This document shows positions 57,244 through 64,000 of a stretch of DNA of 64,000 nucleotides, one piece after another. The DNA comes from Progne subis subis (taxonomy: Eukaryota > Chordata > Aves > Passeriformes > Hirundinidae). Location: NCBI GenBank assembly GCA_022316685.1, contig JAKJHU010001335.1:1-64000 (forward strand). The letters run 5' to 3'. The stretch's first letter is position 1; the number at the start of each line of letters is the position of its first letter. The translations under genes were made by a program, and so were the position numbers. A model generated the notes under the pieces. The model was given only the letters and a program-made list of their open reading frames with translations, ran no database searches and was not told the origin of the DNA.

Positions 57244-57918
57244 ATGATTAAGCAGCATTCACCTGATTGGGCAGATCTGCAACTGCTACTTGGTGCCTTA
57301 ACAGAAACTGAGGAGCAATTAGTTTTGGAAGTGGCTGGGGATCTGGCTGAGGATGATTGTAGGACAACACAGGAGGATGGTAAAGATGTATTTCCCTTTC
57401 AAGACCCAGGCTGGGATCCTAATGATGATGAGGTGTTAGGACAGTTAAAGAGATACCAAGAACTGATATTAAAAGGGCTAGAAAGAGCAATCCCCAAAAC
57501 TATAAACTGGTCAGTGTTATATGCTATCAAACAGGGCCCCTCTCAAACACCTTCTGAATTTCTAGATCACCTGCGAGACGCAATGCGCCGACACACACCA
57601 CCCTGGATCCTGGATCTGGTGAAGGAACACAGCAATTAATAAATTTATTTTTAGGACAATCCACAGGAGACATCAGGCAGAAACTCCAAAAGATCTGGGG
57701 TCCAAACAGCCGGAATTTAAAACCTTTACTAAATAAAGCATAAAAAGTTTTTAGTAACCAGAAAGAAGGATATAAACAAGGATGAAGAAATTAGTAGCAG
57801 TAGTAAAAAAGGAGAAAAGAGAAAACGTGGGCAAGATCCACCAAAACAAGGACCACGTCGACTAGGAAAAGATTAATGTGCATTTTGTAAGAAATTTGGT
57901 CACTGGAAAAACCAGTGC
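57244..57918 (+). pseudogene. gag: class I ERV Gag, interrupted
   Basis: The first 131 codons are open (57,244-57,639) and hold a capsid-type motif (PFQDPGWDPN, then INWSVLYAIKQGPSQTPSEF). After the stop, nucleocapsid sequence with CX2CX4HX4C (CAFCKKFGHWKNQC, 57,877-57,918) is preceded by an in-frame TAA. The matrix portion is not recognisable. Confidence 0.8.
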
Positions 57919-58019
57919 CCAGAATTAAGAAAGGGTGATGAACATAGAAAAGGTGATCAGAAAAAGGAAAATGTAGTTGCTCATGTAAAGGAGGACTGAG
58001 GGGGACCGGAGAGCCCTAC

Positions 58020-59250
58020 CCCAGGGGACCCTCTGGTTATAGTCAAACTGGGGAACAAAGAAAAAGAAGTAAAATTTTTGGTAGATACAGGAACAACATT
58101 TTCTGTGTTGAATAAGGCCCTAATACCTGTAACCAATGACTATGTTATGGTAAAAGGGGCAACTGACCAATCTGAAAGAGCTTATTTTTGCAAACCATTG
58201 AAGTATAAATTAAGTAAACAGTAGGGCGTCCATCGATTTTTATACATGCCTAATGCTTCAGCTACACTTTTGGGCAGAGATTTGCTAGAGCAGCTGGAAG
58301 CAAGAATAATAGTGAAAAATGGGGAAATGAGTTTGGAGGTAAAGGATCAACAATATGTAGAACTGTTAAGCTTAATGTTAATAACCAAAGAAATTGAAGT
58401 GGCAAGTGAAAAGGAAAATTTTAGGAAAATAATGGATCAAGTATTTCCAGGAGTATGGGCCTCCAATATACCAGGAAGAGCAAAGAATGCACTCCCAGTG
58501 CAAATCAGGCTTAAAGAGGGAGGACAGCCAGTAAGGGTTAAACAATACCCCCTAAAGAAAGAAGATATAGAAGGGGTTAGCCCAATTATTGAGAACTTTC
58601 TGCAGCTAGGACTACTGAGAGAGTGTCAATCTGATTTTAATACTCCTATTCTGCCAGTAAAGAAACCTGATGGGTCATACAGATTAGTACAAGACTTAAG
58701 GGCTGTTAACAAGGTAACTGAAGACTTGTATCCAGTGGTTGCCAATCCCTACACCTTGTTAACCCGTTTAACACCTGAACTAACTTGGTTTACTGTTCTA
58801 GATCTAAAGGATGCTTTCTTTTGCCTCCCTCTCCATGAAGCCAGCCAGAAAATTTTTGCATTTGAATAGGAAAGCCCTAAAACTGGAAGAAAAACTCAGC
58901 TCACATGGTGTCTTACCACAGGGGTACAAGAATTCCCCCACTATATTTGGGGAGCAGCTTGCCAAGGATTTAGAATCCTGGGAACCTCCACCAGGAGAAG
59001 GACAGTTACTCCAGTATGTGGATGATCTCTTAATAGCCACCCGGACCCAGGAGACATGCGTGGACTGATCGGTAAGCCTCCTAAACTTTCTAGGCCTGCA
59101 GGGGTATCGAGTATCCCAGAAGAAAGCCCAAATAGTGAGGCAAACAGTTATTTACCTGGGTTATGAAGTGAGTGCTGGACAAAGGACTCTGGGGCAGGAT
59201 CGCAAGGAAGCAATATACCAGACCCTGAAACCTCAGACAGTGAAAGAACT
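58020..59250 (+). pseudogene. pol: class I ERV protease and reverse transcriptase, interrupted
   Basis: The protease active site VDTGT starts at 58,081. After a TAG near 58,222, a 207-codon open stretch (58,246-58,869) holds the end of protease (LLGRDLLEQL) and RT blocks (RLVQDLRAVN, TVLDLKDAFFCLPL). A TAG follows, then LPQGYKNSPTIF and the catalytic YVDD (59,015-59,026). More shifts occur near 59,066. Confidence 0.8.
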
Positions 59251-59265
59251 AAGAACCTTTTAGGC

Positions 59266-60330
59266 ATGACAGGGTGGTACAGACTGTGGATTTATAACTA
59301 TGGGTTGCTTGTTAAACCTCTGTATGACTTGATCATGGAAGGGAGCAGAGATCTTCAGTGGACAAAAGAAGCAACTCGAGCCTTTGACCAGCTAAAGAAA
59401 GCCCTTATGTCAGCTCCAGCCCTAGGACTTCCAGATGTGAGTAATCCATTTTTCCTGTTTTCCCACAAGAAGCAAGGGATTGCCTTGGGAATATTAGCAC
59501 AGAACTTAGGCCCGTACCAGAGGGCAGTGGCCTATCTTTCCAAACAACTGGACACAGCAGCTAAAGGATGGCCAAGGTGCCTCAGAGCAGTTGCAGCAGT
59601 AGCAACAAACATCCAAGAGGCACGCAAATTCACCCTAGGCCAGAAGAGGACTGTGCTAGTATCTCACAAGATGTCTGCAGTCCTTGAGGCAAAAGGGGGA
59701 CATTGGCTCTCCCCACAGAGGTTTCTGAACAAGATGATGTTGAAATTGTGGTAGCTAACATTGTGAACCCAGCTTCCTTCCTCAGCGGGAGTACGGGAGA
59801 ACCAGTGATCCATGAGTGCCTGGAGACCATTGAAGCCACCTACTCCAGCCGCCAGGATCTGAAGGACACCCCGCTTGAGGATGCTGAGACCTGTTTGCTG
59901 ATGGAAGCAGCTATGTCATCAGTGGAAGAAGACATGCTGGGTACGCAGTTACCACAAGCAAGGAGGTGATAGAGTCTGGACCATTAACATCTACAGGGAC
60001 TCAAGGTCTGCATTCGGGGTGGTTCATGCTCACGGAGCCATCTGGAAGGAAAGAGCACTGCTGAATTCACAAGGCAAGAGTATTAAACACGCACAAGAGA
60101 TACTGAGGCTATTAGATGCCGTACAGCTACCTGAGAGAGTAGCCATAATGCACATAAAGGCACACCAAAAAGTGAGCTCTGAACTGGAAGAAGGGAATGT
60201 GCTGCTGGACAGAGAGGCAAAAGAAGCAGCAAAAGGTGAAGTACCCGATAAGGCTGTTGAGGCAGCAATGATTCCAGATGGAAAAGTTTCTCTTGAAGCC
60301 AAAAAGGCAAGTTATACCCAGGAGGGATGA
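59266..60330 (+). pseudogene. pol: class I ERV connection and RNase H region, interrupted
   Basis: The connection (MTGWYRLWI, FLFSHKKQGIALGIL, RAVAYLSKQLD) is open for 162 codons, followed by shifted RNase H pieces (DSRSAFGVVHAHGAIW, IKAHQKVSSELEEGN, DREAKEAAKG). The order is normal, but frame changes at about 59,754 and 59,970 break it. Confidence 0.7.
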
Positions 60331-60369
60331 GCTGTAACACAAGAAGGGAAACTTGTAGTACCCTCCTAT

Positions 60370-61060
60370 TTGTTGTGGTCATTAGTACAGAAGGAACATG
60401 AGAAAACACACTGGGGAATAGATGCCCTGTATAACCATTTGAAAGAAAGAATCATGGCCAGGAAATTGCAGGGCACAGTGATACAAGTAACTCATCAGTG
60501 TAGTCTTTGCCTCCGAACTAACCCTAAAAATACCCCAAAGCCTAAAGTGGGACAAATTGGGAAAGGTTGTGGACCTGGGCAACAACTGCAAATTGATTTT
60601 AGAGGACTGCCCAGGAAGGGAGGGTATCGTTACCTATTGGTGTTAACTGATACCTTTTCAGGATGGCCAGAAGCCTTTCCTGCCAGGACAGCTGAGGCCC
60701 GAGAGGTGACCAAAGCGCTGTTGCAAGAGATAATACCATGATTTGGAGTTCCACCCACCATATCCTCAGACAGGGGACCACACTTTATTTCGAGATATGG
60801 TGGTCCTAAATAAACAACTTAGAGAAATTGAGAAATATGGGGCTGGAACTCAAAGCAGAGAACTAGATGGGCCAGTACATAATTGTACAACCTGGGGAGT
60901 AGCTGTATGTTAAGGCTTTTGCAGAAAAGACCTTGGAACCACAGTGGGAAGGACCATTCCAGGTGCTCCTCACTGCCTTCACTGCAATCAAGATCAAAGA
61001 ACAGCAGGCCTGGATCCATCACTCCTGAGTGAAGAAAGCCCCAGAAGGAAGTTAGAAAGT
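60370..61060 (+). pseudogene. pol: class I ERV integrase, internally deleted
   Basis: The zinc-binding H-H/C-C segment (HEKTHWG, CSLC) and first catalytic Asp (LQIDFRGL) are open to a TGA at 60,739-60,741. The second Asp motif (SSDRGPHF) follows, then a deletion removes the Glu region. The C-terminal domain resumes ([12 protein letters not shown] sequence near 60,935) with a stop near 60,912. Confidence 0.75.
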
Positions 61061-62925
61061 CACACCAGGCAATAACGAACTAAAGCTGAAGCTCACTCAG
61101 AACAACAAATGAATGGACTAATAGTTATTATGGACATTATGTAGAAAGTTGTAACTATTGTAGTAATTACCTGAACCATAACAAGAGTTAATGCAATACC
61201 ACGTAGGTATAATGTGACCGAGATACACTGGTACCAAGGCAGAGCTTATGATCCTTACTCTCGTAAGGCTTTAAACAAGATACTAAAAGTCACAAATGCA
61301 AACTTGTAGGAAGGAAGAGATGTTTGAGGATGTAAGTATGTATTTGTACAGAATGGGTTCCATGAGGCTTAGCATCCACCCATGAAAATCCTCCAGATCC
61401 AGATCCTGAATGCTGTGATAAATGCTTGAGTAAATGTCTGGAGTTTAGACTCAAAATAGAGGGGTGTGTGATAAGGGGCTCTGACATTGACTTTAACATC
61501 ACTCAGGGATGTACTGAGTTCCATAAGAACCAGACCAAAATTACTCCACCAGTGCCAAGAAAGGCTGTGATCACCAAGGTGTCAGCTATTCCAGAAGTAG
61601 AGGAACAAATAACTCCTGTAGTTACCAAAATTAAGCCATAAGCTATTAAGATGACAGGACTTCAGAAGAAGTCTTTAAAACAAGTAAAAAGAGGAGTACA
61701 AGTAAATGCTTCTCACATTTGGCCAGAATGTGCCCCATTTCTCAGGAACTCCTTTATAGACTAGACCACTTGACTTCAAAAAGTATGCCTCGCAATTTTA
61801 AGAATAAGAGGGATCTGGCTAAGTTGCTAAGAACAGGACTAGAAGTGTTACCAGAATGAGAAAACACAGAAGAGCGAGATCATGAAGTAATAATTAATGC
61901 GCTAGGCACAGCTAGTGAAAACATCTCGCTGGCTCTAGAGTATACTCAAGCACAACTGTAGATGCAATCAGTAGCTGCTGCAGTTATCAAGGGAATTAGA
62001 AAAGGAACATTCCCTGCTGAAATCTGCAAAATTGTCTGGGACAATGCCTCTAATATAGAAAGAGAACTTCAGTCTTAGTGGACTTTAGTCAATTTCACCT
62101 ATAAGCCTGTAACTAGTAAAGTAATATGTGTCAGGAAACTTAATTCACCCAGGATTCCCCTAGGATTAAACCATGAAGGGACTGTATTGTCTCCTAAACA
62201 CAGAATATGGGCATGAGAAATTGGAGGAAAGTGGCAAACCATTAACCTAGGGCCCCGTTCTATAAAGAAACAATGAAGGTACACATGTGATAGAAAGTGA
62301 TAAAGACACATGTTTAGACACAGACCAAAGCATTTGCCGCTTTGAAACACATTCAGGCAGACAACTTCACTTGTGTGTATATAGGACAAGGCTGTGTCTG
62401 CCTTAGGACAGCATGCCCCACCATAAAGAGAGACAACCAAATTGGAGATGAGACTCCATTCAATTTGTGTTCACAATTTTGTTAGAATTAAAGAATGTGG
62501 TTTTTCCTATCGGGCACCTGTAATATCACATCAATATATAAAGGCCAACCTAAATCTTAAAAGAAATTAGAGAGAAAAAGAGATTAATTACGATACACCA
62601 TGATACAGACACCATCAAAGGGGTTTTTAAAAAGCTTAAGGAACATTTGTCTCATCGTTAGTGGGATGTGCTTTTTCAAGTGGTCACCGACAGCAACCAG
62701 TATACTGAATGCCTTAATCCACCCTATAGTTGTGTTGCTTATTTGAATCAACATAAGTTAAGTGTTATCTGTTGTAATACTTGTTTAGAATTGGAAGATG
62801 CTGCAATAGTGGCAGCTTTAACATCACTGTCAAAGGTGTATGGCTTGGTCTTGAGAGACACTAGCTGTACGGCTTAGATAGATGAAGGAGACTTTCTATA
62901 CTGACTAAAGGAATTTACTCATTTC
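61060..62925 (+). pseudogene. env: class I ERV env-like region, heavily decayed
   Basis: Position between integrase and the 3' purine tract implies env. Short cysteine-bearing frames are seen (61,426-61,641 and 62,668-62,877), but with many stops and no clear surface/transmembrane boundary. Family identity cannot be fixed. Confidence 0.45.
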
Positions 62926-62939
62926 AGAGAAGTGGGGAA

Positions 62940-63563
62940 TGAGGCATTAATTTTGAAGAATTAAGGATTCTTTAAGGATTAATAGTTGCTGAATTAGCTG
63001 AAATATATAGGTAAGCTTTGTTTGCAGTTAACAGAGACCGGATCTTAGATAAGCTATCCCGGATTTAGTAACTCACTGCTTGTCAGTTTTATGTTTATGT
63101 AGCTGTGCTTGGAACAAAAACCAAAATGTGGTAAATAGGACATAAGATAGCTGCAGATTTCCTGCTTAAAAGAACTGTTGAACACAGGAAACTATAAGTT
63201 CTACTAAGGATTCATTTGTCACGAATGCATTGAAAAAGTAGAAAGGTCAGAACGAGAAAGACTCATCTTATTTCCTCATTTTTAGTGACCCCTCTCCAGA
63301 ATAGAGCCCCGACTCATTTTAGGAAACAAACTACACATGCCTAATAGCCTTTTTGCCAATTAACTTATGAAGCAAGGAATAGGAGGTGACAAGGGTATGA
63401 ATATGTATTTGTATTTTAGGTATTCAACATTTTGTAAATAAAAGGCTTTGTAATTACCTGTAAATTTTGCAGCGGGTATTAGGGAGATATCCTGAGTGCA
63501 GCCGAGCCGTAATAAACATACACTTTCTAACTTGAAACTGTTAGAGAGTTTTTGTCCGTCACA
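62940..63563 (+). repeat. 3' LTR of the class I ERV
   Basis: Starts after the purine tract AGAGAAGTGGGGAA and ends TTTGTCCGTCACA. The first roughly 250 bases match 55,504-55,765; the rest does not match the corresponding 5' region. AATAAA occurs at about 63,513. Confidence 0.65.
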
Positions 63564-63603
63564 GTTAGGTATCGATACTAGATCAATACCCATATTGCTT
63601 TAA

Positions 63604-64000
63604 TGAGTCACTCCACTCAGCCGAAGGGCGTTGGGGGTTTTCCCTTTCTGGGGGCAATCAAAGCCATTGCACTGCTGCTCCTAATTCGGGGCAGGAGAAC
63701 AGACGGTTTTCCTCGGAGCCGGTGGCAGCGAACACGCAGGGCTGGGAAAGGCGGGCCGGGAGCTGCGGAGAACTTTGTTTGTGTTTTCAGATGAACGCCG
63801 CCTCGGGCCCGGGCCCGTGCCAGGGCTGTTGCTCATCTCCGCCTTTCCCCTCACACAGCCCGGGGGGCGCGGAGAGCGCGAGCCGAGGCTGGGCCGTGTG
63901 CACAGCCCGCCGCTGGCTGCGATTGGGCGATGGTGCCGTCACTCGTGGTTGTGGCGCGCTGATTGGGCAGAGCGGGGCCAAGCCCGGCCCCGGGGCCGCC
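63604..64000 (+). promoter_or_regulatory. third copy of the ZNF CpG-island promoter
   Basis: Homologous to 30,950-31,350 in the same orientation, with the same CCAAT boxes (GATTGGGCGATGG, GATTGGGCAGAGC). The window ends inside it, so another ZNF unit probably follows to the right. Confidence 0.7.

Larger units (their letters stand above)
55504..63563 (+). mobile_element. decayed class I ERV (gammaretrovirus-like) with both LTRs
   Basis: Order: 5' LTR from 55,504, a possible primer site near 56,180 (TGGCGAGCCCGTGCTGGG, tRNA-Arg-like), long leader, gag from 57,244, CCHC knuckle (57,877-57,918), protease DTG (58,084-58,092), reverse transcriptase, RNase H, integrase, env-like region, purine tract and 3' LTR 62,940-63,563. 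Stops near 57,639, 57,874, 58,222, 58,867 and 60,741, plus an internal integrase deletion, disable it. Protein style (DLKDAFFCLPL, YVDD, one CCHC box) is class I. No matching target duplication was found. Confidence 0.8.

Overview
The window looks like avian, probably songbird, nuclear DNA from a duplicated MHC class II region. The evidence is class II B exons with bird-type beta-1 and beta-2 motifs, X1/X2/Y class II promoter boxes, CR1 LINE fragments, avian-style C2H2 zinc-finger (ZNF) terminal exons, GC-rich minisatellites and several endogenous retroviruses (ERVs). No bacterial features are present. The family and species calls come from pattern recognition, not database searches.

Layout. 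1-8.1 kb (block A): the 3' end of a broken ZNF gene (+), a convergent MHC class II B pseudogene (-), a ZNF remnant, and two LTR pieces with a tRNA-Pro-like primer site. 8.1-20.1 kb: ERV-L-like material, including a provirus with two LTRs (10,525-17,013, minus strand), a CR1 fragment, a small repetitive ORF, and a 43-bp minisatellite (18.2-19.7 kb). 20.1-30.9 kb: minisatellites surrounding an unrecognised alanine-rich helical gene family on the minus strand (23.1-26.3 kb) with two CCAAT/GC-box promoter copies. 30.9-40.6 kb (block B): CpG-island promoter, class I ERV in antisense, then a ZNF pseudogene (+). 40.6-41.0 kb: class II promoter and class II 3' fragment. 41.0-49.5 kb is block A inverted, and 49.5-54.4 kb is block B inverted; together they carry the only intact-looking ZNF gene (minus). 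54.7-55.2 kb: another fragment of the alanine-rich gene. 55.5-63.6 kb: a decayed class I ERV (+). 63.6 kb to the end: a third copy of the ZNF CpG promoter.

The sequence therefore reads as an array of ZNF plus class II B units, duplicated in both orientations. The two class II B copies share the same premature stop, the same two single-base deletions and the same lost splice donor, so the copies multiplied after the class II gene had died. The ZNF promoter lies head-to-head with the alanine-rich gene in two units. The units were then changed by separate retroviral insertions and deletions, including a solo LTR with a clean 6-bp target duplication present in one arm only.

Limits: exon boundaries of pseudogenes, ends of old LTRs and block edges are approximate, and no alignment program was run.
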